A stretch of 64,000 nt of DNA from Anaeramoeba flamelloides (Eukaryota > Metamonada > Anaeramoebidae), in NCBI GenBank assembly GCA_027625915.1, contig JANTQA010000047.1:12834001-12898000 (forward strand), written 5' to 3'. The notes under the pieces are model-generated. The model made no database searches and was not told where the DNA came from. It saw only the letters and a program-made list of their open reading frames with translations. Shown piece by piece: positions 49,533-62,105 of this stretch; position 1 is the first letter of the stretch; each line of letters opens with the position of its first letter. Position numbers and translations under genes: made by a program.

Positions 49533-52500
49533 ATTTAAATCACTTCAAGTCAAGAACAGATTTTCTAAATGTGATGAATTCGGATGATCAAATTCTAAGT
49601 CGAACTGCAAGGCTATTAAAACAAAATTGTAAATTTGTGATTGAAGCACAGGGTTCAACAATCACGACATTATCACAGATATCATTTAAAATTATGACAA
49701 ACAAAATTTTCCATTTGATCCATCATGAGACTGATTTAAGACAAGGATTATTTTTAGCCATGAGGTTTGTGGTCTTGGATTTAACATCACAGGAGGGTTT
49801 GGAGAGGAGTACGAAGTTTATGTATTTAGTAAGGGAGCTACTCAAAGAGATTAAAGACAAAACTGAACGTTTAAATTTGTCTGTCTCCATTTCACAAATA
49901 TTAATGAAATCAATTAATAAATTGACCAACACAAAAATCAAATACAGCGGCTGGTACAATTCTATTAACAACTTATGGGGAACAGCGCTGGAAATTGTAA
50001 AAACAAAAAAAACAAATGGGATGGGGTTATATTTTTTAACTTCTATAGTATGTTGCTTGGATGAGAACAATTTTTTAGAAAAAAAAACACCATATTTATC
50101 TATTTTATTAAAGTCATTAAAAGACAAATCAAATAGGACACATGCCATTTACTGCATTTCCAAATTTATCAAAATTTTTTTATCCAAGATCAATCAAAAG
50201 GCAACAGTATCTGAAACTAAGCCATTGGAAACCATCAAGCCAATTATTGAAAGTTCGTTTGCCATCAAGAAGAATAAAATAAAATTATTAAATTATGATA
50301 AAAAGCAGTTTAAGGCATTAAAGCAATTGCTATTCAAAATATCCAACTGGGATTTGGATTATACTTTAAATACAATTTTGGTTCCAATTTTATTAAAAAA
50401 AAATTTGCCCAATGAAAGGTTGATTATGGAGTTATCTGGAATTAAACATTTATTTTTAAAAAAATCCTTTTCAAATTCTCTTGACTATAGTAATTCACCT
50501 TTAAAAACAAATGATAAAAGATCTAATTTAATTTTGAATAATAATAATAATAATAATGATGATGATGATGATAATGATAATGATAATGATGATGATGATA
50601 ATAATAATGATAATAATAATGATAATAATAATGATAATAATAATAATAATAATAATAATATTATAAATGATGATAATTTTAATAATATGAATATTAATCT
50701 CCATGGAAATTATTTCGAAAATAATAATAGTAATAGTAACAATGGCAATAACAAAAATAATGAAGATGATAATAAGAATATAAATACCTTTGTAAATAAT
50801 TATCAAAAGGAAATCTTCAATCTGATTCAAAATTCAATCATTGTTTGCAATAAGCAATATGGCAATTTATTATTAATTAATAAAATAAATAAAACCTCAC
50901 AAGATTTAATACCCAAGGAAATTTGCTCTTTGCATTTAATACGCACCTGTTTTGAATTAATTCCGCAATTTTACCCTTTACAAAGCAAAATCATTGATCT
51001 ACTTTGTCGGTATACACTACATCTTGAAGACAATGTGGCAAGAAAGGCTAAAAAGGCATTAATCAATACAATTATTTATAGGCCAAATTTACGCTTTAAA
51101 GTAATTAAAGAATTTGCAGATTTCTTATTAACAATCCCCCCAAAGCACCCACATTTGCTATCCACCAGTCTGCTAACTTTCAATGAATTGATCAATATAT
51201 GGAGAAAAGTCTTGACAGGGAACATAAAAATGAAATTTAATTTGATCAACCCAGAATTGGAATGTAATAAAAATTTAAAATTTTTAAAATTAAAGTTCGA
51301 TCCATTATATATTGAAAGTATTTTGATCATTTTATTAACGTCGATTGATTATAAAATAAGGAGGAATTCTTTAAAGGCACTGAATAATTTTACCAAACTG
51401 GAACTTTCAATTATTAATAAAAATCAAAACAATAGCAGCAATAACAATAGTAACAGCAACAGCAACATCAACGGCAACAGCAACAGGCTGGGTAATAGAA
51501 ATAATAATAGCAGCAACAGCCGCAGCAATAACTACCCAATTAGGCTAATCCATTTAATAAATGGATTATATCCAGAATTAGTGGACTTAAAGAATATATA
51601 TTTAGAAAAGCATCACCACCCAGCTACCTTATTAAATATTGAAATTCTATCTGAATTATTGAAAAATAATAACATTAACGATAATTATATCAAGGAAAAC
51701 AATAATAGCAACAGCAATGGTCAGAGAAAGAGATTTAATGAGCAAACGGGCAATATAAATCAAAAATTAAATCAAGACGATCAAATTAAATTTTCCAAAA
51801 AAATATTTTCATTAATTTATTCCAAAACCCAGGAAGATTACCAATGGTGGATTAGGTGCCTTTTTAAAATAATAATTTTTTATAAAAAAAAAAATTCATT
51901 GTTGAAAAAGAAAATTTATAAATTCTCATTCCAATTATTAAATTCATTGAATTTAAACTTTAATAATAAATTATTGTTTAATGAAATTAACGATTCCCAG
52001 ATTTTGCAATGGAGTTCTTTATGTGGATTAATTTTATTAAACATTAACAAAAAAAAACTAAATTTAAATAATATCAGGTTAATCAAAAAGAAAAAGTGGT
52101 ATTTGCTAATAAAAAATTTATTAAAATATTTGAATGAAGAAAAGGAATTAATTTATTTTGGAATCTTATTTGCGCTTTCACAAACGAATATTAAAATTTT
52201 CCCATTATTATTGCAAGAAATTAAAAAAATTATTAATGAAATATTATTAACTAATAAAAACGATTTGATTGTGAAAGGGACAAAGGGGAAATTGCTAACT
52301 AACATTATAATTTTATACCGAATTATTGCGTTTAAATTAAATTTTAATATATCTAATAACAATAACGAAAAGCAAAAAAAGAAAATCATTCGAGAATCAG
52401 AAATATTGAATATCCTCATTAACCAATTAGAGCAAATTTATAAATGCCTTATAAATCCAAACCTGATGCCCCTGACTCTTGACCAGTTGCCGTTAAGATA

Positions 52501-54106
52501 CAATTTTTGCTTATTTGTTGATCGCATTGTCGAATTAAATGCGATAAATAAAAATTATTTACCGAAGGAGACTCGGGGAGAGTATTTTGTCATGATGCAC
52601 GTAATGAGTGGCATCGGGAGCCAAGGTGAAGCAAAAAGGAACGAAGAATTGAAAATAGCTGTTGAGCAAAGCACAGAAAGGATCAAAGAAATAGAGCTAC
52701 AAATGAAATTTAAAAGGCAATATTTAATTTCGAGAAAGTCTGTGGAATACTGTGCTTGCAAATGTATGGTGTCGTTATTAAACGGGCTAAAGTTCTGGGA
52801 AAGTGCAACGAGGAGTGATAGCTTGGTGTTTAGTTGGATGAATAGCTTATTGCAAACCAAATATACCCATCTACGAGAATTGGGAATGATGGCTGTCAAG
52901 ATCTTTTTTTTGCAAAATTCAAAGTCTTTAATTGACTCCTATTTGGATTTATCTTATTACATAATTAACCAAATTTCATATGCCTATACCATTGTGGTAC
53001 TTGAATCAATGATCGAAAAAAAGATAACTATCCCACCTCAAAAATTCATCAATTTTATCTTATACAATTTAGGTAATTCCAACCAAAAAATTAGAAATTT
53101 ATCTACAAAGCTATTACAGACCATTGGAATTAATTTAATAGCAATGAACAACCAAAAGGATCGATTGATTCTAAATTCAATTTTTTCCGAGAGTTATTCG
53201 GTTCCCGAAACTTACAAAACCATCCAAAATAAGATTTCCACAATCCTTGCCAAAAATCAGCAATCTTTAATATTTTTATTTTTTAAAGAATTAATTAAAA
53301 GATATTGGGAATTGCATTTAATGATAAAGCAACACCGTGAAAAGGTTTCTGGTATATATGCTAAAAAGGAATCAATGCTTGTTTATTTGCTTCCCTGGTT
53401 AAACAAAATAAAATATAACAAAACTAATTTAAAATCCATAAACAGTTTCAATATAATCTTGGAAGATTTGATCGAAATTTCAATCAATGAAATAGGCTCC
53501 TATTCCAAAATAATTGAAAAAATTTGGTTAACAATTGGAAACAAATTTGAAAATATCCTGGCAATTTTTAAATTTTTAATATCAGTAAGTAAACATTGTA
53601 AAATACCTAGTTTTATTTATATTGCCAAAAAAATTTCGATTTGTTTATTTAAAAATTCCAATCAAGTTATATATATATTAATTAATTTAATTAATTCAAT
53701 TCAATTAAATAATAATAATAATAATAATAGTAGTAGTAGTAGTGATTATAATGGAAATGATAATGAATATAATAATGATGAATATAATTTAAAAAATATT
53801 AAATCTTATAATGCAATTGAATTTAGTAAGCGTATTAAATTAAATAAAATCAATTCAAATTTTAAATGGGATGTACCAGGTTTTAAAATATTTCGAAATG
53901 AGGAAATATATAATTTATATTATTTAAAAAATAAAAAAAAATATGATAATAATAAAGAAGATTTATTAAATGAAATTAAAGACATTGCAGAATTTAGAAC
54001 AAATTTAAAAAATAAAAATAACAAGTTAACTTCGAAAAATAAAAATTTAAAATTTAAAGAATTTACTAAGAATAATAATAATAGTGGTGGTGGTAATAAT
54101 AATAGC

Positions 54107-54138
<32 letters not shown>

Positions 54139-54393
54139 AATCACGTTTGAAAAATCACATTTTGGATTAATATTATTAACAGAAATTGTCCGAGAAAACA
54201 ATAAAGAAATTGAAAAAAATTTATCTTTTATTTTACATTTTATTTTTATTATGATGGATCATAAATCACCAATAGTATATGAACATTGTAAAATCTTATT
54301 AATAAACCTAATAATCTCCTTAATTTTTAATAATAAAAATAAAAAGTTGATCAAGAATCAAAAAATTTTAAATAAATTAAACCAAACGCAACA

Positions 54394-54456
<63 letters not shown>

Positions 54457-54758
54457 AAAAATTATTCAATTATCAATAGAATTAATTGATCAAATATTGA
54501 AAATGAACAACAAATCATTATGGGAGCATGAAAATATTACTCAAAAAAATATTAAATTAAAATCTGAAAAAATCTTGAAAAATTATTTATTAAAAATTTT
54601 AAAAATTTTTTCAATAATAGATCCAAAATTAAAAGAAAAATGGTGTAAATTAGCATATAATTGGTCTTCAATTTCCTTATTTTTTAATAAAAATAATGAA
54701 CATGATAATGATGATAATACCAATACAAATAATAATAATAATAATAATAATAATGATA

Positions 54759-54795
<37 letters not shown>

Positions 54796-57700
54796 TAACG
54801 ATAATAATGATAATAATATTAATAATAATAATGATGATGATGATAATAATACTAAAATTACCACTACCTCCAATAATAATAATAATAATAAACTTATCAA
54901 CAAAACTAATACTGTTGTTATTGGTAATATTAAAAAAAAAAAAATAAAAAAAAATAATAATCAAAAAAAGATCCAAAATCAAAAAAATAATAATGAACTC
55001 CAAAAAAAATTAATATTTTTTGCTAGATCTAATCAAATTTATCGAATATTATTAGGGAAAGTAAATAATTTGGAAATTAAAAAAATTACTAATTCTTTAT
55101 TAATCACCCTTCAAAATACGCATTTAATTGTCGGATCAGTGGAAGAGCAAATAATTGGGTTTAATTGGATAATTTTTGAATTAATTAAAAATTTGAAAAA
55201 AATTATTTCTCAAATGGATTCTTTATTATTATATCCTCAAATTTTTTGGATAATAATTACATTGCTACACAGCAAAAATGATGATATTTTATTTTATAGT
55301 CTGAAATTAGTTTATAAGTTATTTGATTTAAATTTAAATAACCAAGATACCATAAGAATCTTATTATCAACCAAGCCTGAAAACTGGGCACCTCGATTTG
55401 AAGGTTTATTATCCAAAATACTCAATACTTTATTCCATCCCAAGTCGAGTGTTTTATCTTTAAAAATAATTATCAAATTATTACAAATCGATTCCAATGA
55501 AATAGTAGAAAAGAACATTGAAAAAAGAGTAATATATTTTTTATTAATCTTATTGCCCATCTTATCTAAAAATCTCGACCATAACAATTATACTAATAAT
55601 AGTAATAGCAATACGAAAAAGAATAAGAAGAATAAGAATTACACAACTAATAAAAATACAAGCAACCACATAAATAACCATATCAATAAAAGTAACATCA
55701 ATGAAGAAAATACTCATGAAAATAATTTGATTAATAAATTATTAAATAAGGACGGCTTTAAAAATAATAATATTAATTTAAGGAATGAAAATAATAATTT
55801 TAATATCTTTATTAAGGAAATTAATTTCAAATTATTATTAAATCAACTAATCAAATTTTTAAAAAAATTTAAATATGAGAAAATTGCACAAATTATCAGC
55901 CATTATAATTCTAATGAATATTTTAATCAAAAAAATGCCTTTATTGAAAATATTAAAAATGAGATTTTTAATATCTTTTTCTCAAAATATAATGTTGAAA
56001 TTATTAATTTCCTCTTGAAATATTCCTGGAAGGGACCCAAGTTTTTACGCTTCGATATATTATACATCACAAGCCAATTTTTAACGGGCATTGACTTGTC
56101 GCTAAAAAAGAATTCACACATTGACAAAAAGTTGTTCTCGAATTTAATTTTGTTTACGAAGGGCAAGTTTCGAAACCAAGCCATCGGGGTGTTGGAAAAT
56201 GCCCTAATCGGCGCAGACTTCTCGATGACGAAGTTTGAAATTGATTCCATTAATGAAACAATAATTCAAAAGCACATCGATAAAGTTTCCTTTGACCAAT
56301 TTATCCTGAATAAGGGGAAAAAGTTAAATCGGGTTTCATATAATAACAGACATTCGTATAATAACAGAAATTCGTTCCATAGTATCAATATCCGCATCAC
56401 GCATCAGAATAATTATTATGATAATGACAATTATCAAAATAATAAAAAACGGAATTTAATATTGAAAAAGCAAATCGAAAAATTGAAAAATTTTAATTTA
56501 AATGAAATTAATAATGATAATGGCATTAATCAAATAATATCCCATTTAAAGCAATTATTAAAATCGTATCATCATTTTGATAAGAAAAACCAATTACATT
56601 TATCACCCAATACCAATCGGCATTATAATAAATTAAGATCGATCCCTCAATTTATACAAAATCAAAATAAATATAAAACAAAGATGAAGAATAATGTAAA
56701 TAAGAAAAAAAATCTCCATTTGAAAAATATTAAGATTAAAAAATTAGCCAAAACGGCATCCAATGAATTTAATGAATTCGACTCGGCATTTACCCTTAAT
56801 ATAATAACAGATACTATCGATTTAATTAATAACGAAATAAGTATCGACGACATTGATATAAATAACGAAGATGATAACATTAAAATGGCCATTGGCGGAA
56901 AGAAGAATGGCCTTAGCGGAATGAAAAAAGTTAAGATTAATGAGGACGAGAAAGGGAAAGGGAAAGGGAAAGGGAAAGGGAATGGGGATGGGGATGGGGA
57001 TGAGAGTGAGGGCGAGAACGTGGATGACGATGAGAACGACAGCGAGGATCTGGATGAGAATGACGATGAGGGCGAGAATGAAAATGTGGACCATCATATG
57101 GATGAAAATGGTGAGGAGGGCGACGAGGGAGACGAGAAGGGAAATGTCAATGATAATGATAAAAATGAGCAAAATAATATTCAATTGTTTAATGATATTG
57201 ATCTGCAAGAGATAACAATCGAGGAATTGGATAAATCAAAAAGAAATGTCACTATGGAGGTTCGAAATTGGTCTAGGGTAAGAAGGAAAAAAAATCACAA
57301 CATTGATCGCCCAGAAATTTTTAATATATATAATATCGGTTTAAATCTTTACCAAACAATTGTAAAAGATTTCAAAATTATTTTACAAAAATCTTACAAT
57401 TTGCTAAATGGCCATTATGAAAAAAAGGTATTAAAATCACTTCCCATTTTCCAAAAGGCCTTCCAAACGGCCTTTTTCACCTTTGCGTACAAAGATTCCA
57501 AGGATGAAAAATATGTCAAGATACATAACAAATTATCAAAAATCCATTTGGAAAATAAAAATAAACTAATTCAAATAAACCAAAAAATTCTTGGCTTTGC
57601 AAATAATATCGAAAAGCAAAGAGTCACCTATTTAGAAAAGCAAAGAGCATCCTATGATTCCATTATTACCTTGAATGAAATTACCCAGATCGATCAAAAT

Positions 57701-57973
57701 AATAATAATAATAATCAGACAATGTTGAATAATAAAAAAAAATTAATAGCAGAAAATCAACTCTGCTTAACTTTAGTGGAACAACAACGCTATTTATTAA
57801 GTTTCCTAATCGCATTATTAGAACTGTCCTCTTTGATCAATCAAGTCATCGTCATTGTTAATCAAGATTTTGATTTTGATACCAAAAAAATGATTTTTCA
57901 AAATTTGATTCAGCAGCAAGATAAATTATTAAATATTTTGGAAAATAGGGAAAGAGATTTAAGATTTAATTAA
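49533..57973 (+). CDS. Furry/Tao3/Mor2/PAG1-like cell morphogenesis protein, main exon
   Basis: A single exon of 8.4 kb encodes about 2,800 residues of a Furry-family scaffold. These giant HEAT-type proteins bind Mob/NDR kinases and control polarised growth and microtubule-linked cell shape. The exon starts after TTTTAG (49531-49532); the first in-frame ATG is 49574, but the preceding LNHFKSRTDFLN fits the conserved block, so translation begins in upstream exons. The N-terminal domain includes FLAMRFVVLDLT and NLSVSISQILMKS (about residues 60-120). The FELIPQFYPLQSKIIDLLCR and HPHLLSTSLLTFNELINIWR blocks (about 460-545) match PAG1/Furry closely. A central region (about 950-1330) and a C-terminal morphogenesis region (about 1,830-2,240) follow. 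Between them lie Asn/Asp, Ser, Lys and Gly-Lys tracts, an acidic stretch (about 2,470-2,530) and a final coiled coil. Length matches the family (2,200-3,500). Confidence 0.85.
50537..50666 (+). repeat. AAT/GAT trinucleotide tract in the Furry-like gene
   Basis: An interrupted (AAT)n/(GAT)n array encodes an Asn/Asp run of about 43 residues between conserved helices. The opposite strand is open as an Ile run, which is an artefact. Such tracts mark replication slippage in AT-rich amoeboid genomes. Confidence 0.85.
54403..54453 (+). repeat. 51-base A run inside coding sequence
   Basis: An uninterrupted A homopolymer encodes about 16-17 consecutive Lys, framed by NL and NLK. The main frame stays open for more than 1,100 codons beyond it, so the assembled length is in phase. 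Confidence 0.9.
54697..54895 (+). repeat. Second AAT/GAT tract in the Furry-like gene
   Basis: About 200 bases of mixed AAT, GAT and GATAAT units, coding for Asn/Asp with a short Thr/Ser island. It is more interrupted than the tract at 50.5 kb, so probably older or more constrained. Confidence 0.85.
56951..57000 (+). repeat. G-rich hexamer arrays (AAAGGG)5 and (TGGGGA)3 in coding sequence
   Basis: Five AAAGGG units at 56951-56980 and three TGGGGA units at 56983-57000 encode (Gly-Lys)n then (Gly-Asp)n. Five GGG runs at three-base spacing, then three GGGG runs, satisfy the usual G-quadruplex pattern on the sense strand. They stand out in an otherwise AT-rich gene and introduce a Glu/Asp-rich stretch. 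Confidence 0.85.
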
Positions 57974-58193
57974 ATATTGTTAATGATATTGCTTTAGATA
58001 TTTACGAGTGTAAGGAAATGTACTCATAATTTTGATGAGTTGTATTTACATAGAGAGATATCAAATAATCAAATGAGAAATTTACAATGTCTCATTGAGG
58101 CAAAGTCAGGGCATCTCATATATTGACAATGATTATTTGTATTATCTCTTTATGATACTCAAAGAGCAAAAAAAATGTATATATATATATATA

Positions 58194-58777
58194 TATAAAC
58201 TACTTTCGAAAAATAAGGGCCCAGTTTTTCAAATGATACTCAGGAAAACTAATTATATGAGGAACCCTGTAAATAATCATCAATAAACTAGAAGTTGATG
58301 GATAATCATCAGAAGATTAAATACTAACAAGGTGTCTTCTTTAAAAATTTTTTATACGTTGAACAAAATCTATTTCATTTTTTTGTACAAAAAATTTGGC
58401 TAAAAAAAATCATCCAAAATTTTACAACATCTGGATATTATCGAATTTTTTTTTCGGTTGTAAGAGTAATTTGATTGAGAATTAAATTGAAATTTTTCAT
58501 CATGTAAAAATATTAAATGTAAATCAGTGAAGAAAAATTGGCATCTGAAACTAATCGATTGAAGAAACTAACAAACAAAAAAAAAATCAAATTGTCATCT
58601 GATTGTTTGAAAATTTTTTTTATTTTCAAACAATTTTTTAGTCAAAAAGTTTGGTTAGTAAATTATGAAGTAGAAAATTTTATTTAAATTACATCATTAA
58701 TCAACTGCCCAACATCATATTGAAATCCAATGATTCTAGAACGAGATCTCGAAATTTGGGCCCCTATTTTTGGAATT

Positions 58778-58784
<7 letters not shown>
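58194..58784. mobile_element. Family-6-type TIR element flanked by TA arrays
   Basis: An element of about 590 bp with left end ATAAACTACTTTCGAAAAAT plus AAGGGCCC and right end GGGCCCCTATTTTTGGAATT plus TAGTTTAT, inverted complements. Both ends open directly into (TA)n runs (58178-58197 and 58782-58832), suggesting insertion at, or expansion of, a TA target. It begins about 220 bp past the Furry-like stop codon. Confidence 0.6.
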
Positions 58785-58856
<72 letters not shown>

Positions 58857-58917
58857 CATGTGTGTGTGTATGCATATGTAAGTTTGTATGTATGTGTATA
58901 TGTGTGCGTGTGTATGT
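58782..58917. repeat. Compound (TA)n(TG)n microsatellite
   Basis: About 25 TA units are followed by about 12 TG units, then imperfect TGTA/TGTG repeats ending at GTATGTAAA. Apparent Cys/Val and Ile/Tyr frames across it are artefacts. Confidence 0.9.
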
Positions 58918-59129
58918 AAAGGACGAATGTTGTATAAGTTGTTTCTGTAAATTTTTTAACAGAAATAGAACAAAAACAAAAACCAAAATAAAAACTATGT
59001 TAAATTTCAAGATTTTTTTTTATTTATTTTGTTTTATCCATTTTAAGAAAGTGAAAACAAAAAAAGCTTTAAAACTGTTCAATATTTTTTTTTTTATTTT
59101 GAAAACGTGGAAATTAATTTCCTCTTACA

Positions 59130-59350
59130 GCCGTTGGGTTTTTTTTAATTTGAAAGAATAGAGGGAAATTATAGATTTTACTCGATTTTTTTGAATTCTG
59201 GAAAATTTATACACTCTGTGGCACTTGAAGTCACTCGAAGGTACTTGCAGACACAATTCTTTATTTCTATTGTTATTATACCAAACAGTTTTTCAAATAT
59301 TCATATCCTTTCCAAAAATAACTATTTCATTTTAAAACCTGTCTCAATTG
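59130..59350. mobile_element. Family-5 element fragment with palindrome
   Basis: Contains a decayed 66-bp palindrome (59139-59204) of the same kind as at 21,938. It is followed by GGCACTTG and ACTTGCAGACAC, which match the GGCACTTGACAGACACTTGC stretch of the 3.4-kb copy. The rest is not recognisable. Confidence 0.4.
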
Positions 59351-60500
59351 ATTTATTGAGATTCGTATTGAGTGGTTTTAAATTTTCCACTTTCCAGTTT
59401 ATATATTTGTATTTTTTTTTGAAAAGTTTAAATTTTTGTGATATATGTTCAAAACCAAGAATTTCTCATTTCTTTTTGAGTTTATATCTTCTTTTGTATA
59501 TTGAAATTCTAACTTGATAAAGTTTTGCTTCAGTTTTTTAGAGATTATTCTAGGAGAATGTGAGTTTATTTTTAAAAATTTTGTTACTTTTTTTTTATTA
59601 ATACAAGCATCTATCAGGTTGAAGTCCTTTTGGTTTAGATTAAAGATAAAGAATAAATAAAATAGTTAGCTAATATATATATTTATTTTTACATTTTTAA
59701 TTTTAGTCCATTAGATATTTTTTTTTGAATCGAAATCATTTTCATTTTTTTAAAATTCTCTTTTACTTTTTTAAAGTTTTTTTGTAAATATTTCTCCTTT
59801 TCAAGCCAAATTCCCTAGTGTATTATATCTTGGATAATTGGTTTGATTTTAAATTTTTATTAATATTTGGATTCATTCCAAATTCTTGGATGATTATATA
59901 GACTATTACAAGAAATTTTTTATCAATTTGAGTAATGTGATCTTCCATTATTAAAAGTAAGTTATCATAAAAAGTATTTGTGCCTCTTGAACTAAATCTT
60001 TTATTTTTTCTAATTAGGATATTACTAAAAAATTTCAACATAAAATAAGATAGAGATTCCCCTTGATAAACTCACATTCCTTCTTTTTTTATAATATTTT
60101 TGTAACCAAATTTTTATTTTTTTATTTTTAATAAAAACTGTCAAAAAATTGTAACCCTATTTCTTCTTTTCAACCATTTTTGATCTAATATTTATAATAT
60201 TATTTGTGATGAATCTTTTGAAATATCTGTCCTATTTCAAATTTTTTATTTTTCTAAACTCTTTTGCATTTCAATTTATTTTTTTTTACAATTTCTTCTT
60301 CTTTTTGTAAAATAGTTTTCGTTGATTCAGTTTTGTTACATTTTTCTTTCAGTTGTTCAATTTTTCTTTTTCTTTTTCTGTTTATTGTTCTTTGACAATT
60401 TTTTCTTTTTTTCGATTCTTCTTTTTTGTGCAATTTTTTGATCCCATTTTTTTCCCCAAGTTCGGTATGAAAAAAATGATATTAGAAAATATTTAGAAAA
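59351..60500. other. Intergenic stretch, no gene seen
   Basis: T-rich DNA with frequent stops. Plus-strand pyrimidine bias increases towards 60.4 kb, next to the family-3 copy. No gene or matched repeat. Confidence 0.4.
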
Positions 60501-61095
60501 ATTAAAATAAACTCATTTCAGTTATGGGGTCCAGTTTTATTGAAAAAATAGAACATATTCTATGAATTTAATTCATTATTATTCTCAAAATAAAATTTCA
60601 ATTTTTAAATCAAAATCATTTTTTCTAATTTTTTTGTTTTTTGTATTTTGCTTTTTTTCTTCTTTTCCTCTTTATTTTTTTTTTTATCTTCTTTTCCTTT
60701 CTTTTTTTTCTCTCTTTTTTTTTAAAAGTTGTTTTGAAAAAAAAAAAAAAATGTTTGAAACTCCAAATTAACATTTAGAAAAGTGAAGTTATTTATTTAC
60801 TATTAGAATGATATCCTTTTAATTTTAAAACTTATTATCAACAATTTTACTTTTTCGAAATAAATTGAGGATTTTGCAGGAGACATTTCAATGAAAGGTG
60901 TTCAAAAATTTTTTAACATTTTTTTTTTTTGAATTTTATAAGTTTGTTCTGGCTTTTCTGTTATGAATCTCAACTCTAATCCCAAGTTTATTATTTTTTG
61001 TATTTCTAAAAAATATAAATTTGGCTTATTCTTAAAAAAGGAAAAAGTGACTTTTTCATTTTTGTTGAGCCGCTTTGAGTGAAATGGGGTTTAGT
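60501..61095 (-). mobile_element. Family-3 TIR element, copy 4
   Basis: An inverted copy of the 1.65-kb element, about 595 bp. It starts at AAACTCATTTCAGTTATGGG plus GTCC and ends at GAGTGAAATGGGGTTTAG. The interior ATTCATTATTATTCTC (60578) is the complement of the block at 2150 in copy 1. It carries a long pyrimidine-rich stretch at 60,640-60,725. Confidence 0.65.
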
Positions 61096-61519
61096 TGTGA
61101 TTATTGATTTTTTTAAAAATTCAGACAATTATTAGTTAAAGAATCTTCTTCATAATCTTTTTTAAGTGAATTTTCAGTAATAAACAGATCTCTAATTTTT
61201 TGTTTTAAAAATTCTAGTTCGTTGGTTTTTTTTTTTTTTTTTTTTTTTTAATTTTTGAAGTATTGGGTTTTTATATGTTAAGAACAATTTAAAGGTGGAG
61301 TATGATTCACGTTTAATCATTAGATTTTCTAGAATACGAACATTTGTTTATGTATTGTTTTTTTAATTTGTTTTTTTAGATGGGTTATAATTTTGAAATG
61401 GGGTTTGGTTTATTTCTTCTACTTTGATGATTCTATAATGAACTTTTTTATGAGAATTCACTTTCTTTTTGATCTTCAAATTTTCGTGAAATTGATCAAT
61501 AGATACAATACCCATTTAT

Positions 61520-61567
61520 AAACTTCATTCCAAAAATCGTGAATTGCCTAAAATAATAAATTGGATA

Positions 61568-61598
<31 letters not shown>

Positions 61599-62105
61599 CT
61601 TTAAAATTCAAGAACATTAAATAATTAAATCTGAATCGCAATTAATTTTTAAATCTATCTCAACATATAAAAACCCAAAATTTCAAAAATTAAAAAAAAA
61701 AAAAAAATACCAAAAAATAAAAAAAAGTCAATCACAATTTTTGAAATAAAAATTACAGATTTTTTATTACGGATATTTTACTGTAAGGTGGTGAACCAGA
61801 AGATTTTTTATTAAAAATTTAATGAATTTTAAAATGCATCACATAGCATCAATTTTCTAAATGATTATTTGTATTTTCGAGGATCTTTTTTTTTATTTCA
61901 AACGGATCTTTTGCAAAAATAAAGTATCAAAAATTGAACAAAAAAAACGAAATCAAAAAAAAAAGTAAAAAAAAAAAATAAAAAAAATAAGGAAAACATG
62001 AAAAAAATATCAGAAAATTTATTTTGATTGAGAATATGGGATAAACCACAAAGTTACTTCCATTAACATTGTAAAGTGGGACAAAATGTTTGAAAAATAG
62101 CTAAT
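61520..62105 (+). mobile_element. Family-4 TIR element, copy 4
   Basis: Same orientation as the 4.7-kb copy. Left end CTTCATTCCAAAAATCGTGA, internal inverted end TCAATCACAATTTTTGAAAT (about 61,729), purine-rich block 61,930-62,010, and third end GACAAAATGTTTGAAAAATA (about 62,081). A (TA)n run at 61,573-61,598 lies inside the first module. Confidence 0.6.

Noticed and set aside
50528-50830. Ile-rich minus-strand frame opposite the Asn/Asp tract
   Set aside because: Simply the complement of AAT/GAT repeats in the Furry-like gene.
58832-59161. Cys/Val-rich frame over the TG array
   Set aside because: Direct read-out of (TG)n and flanking microsatellite, not a gene.
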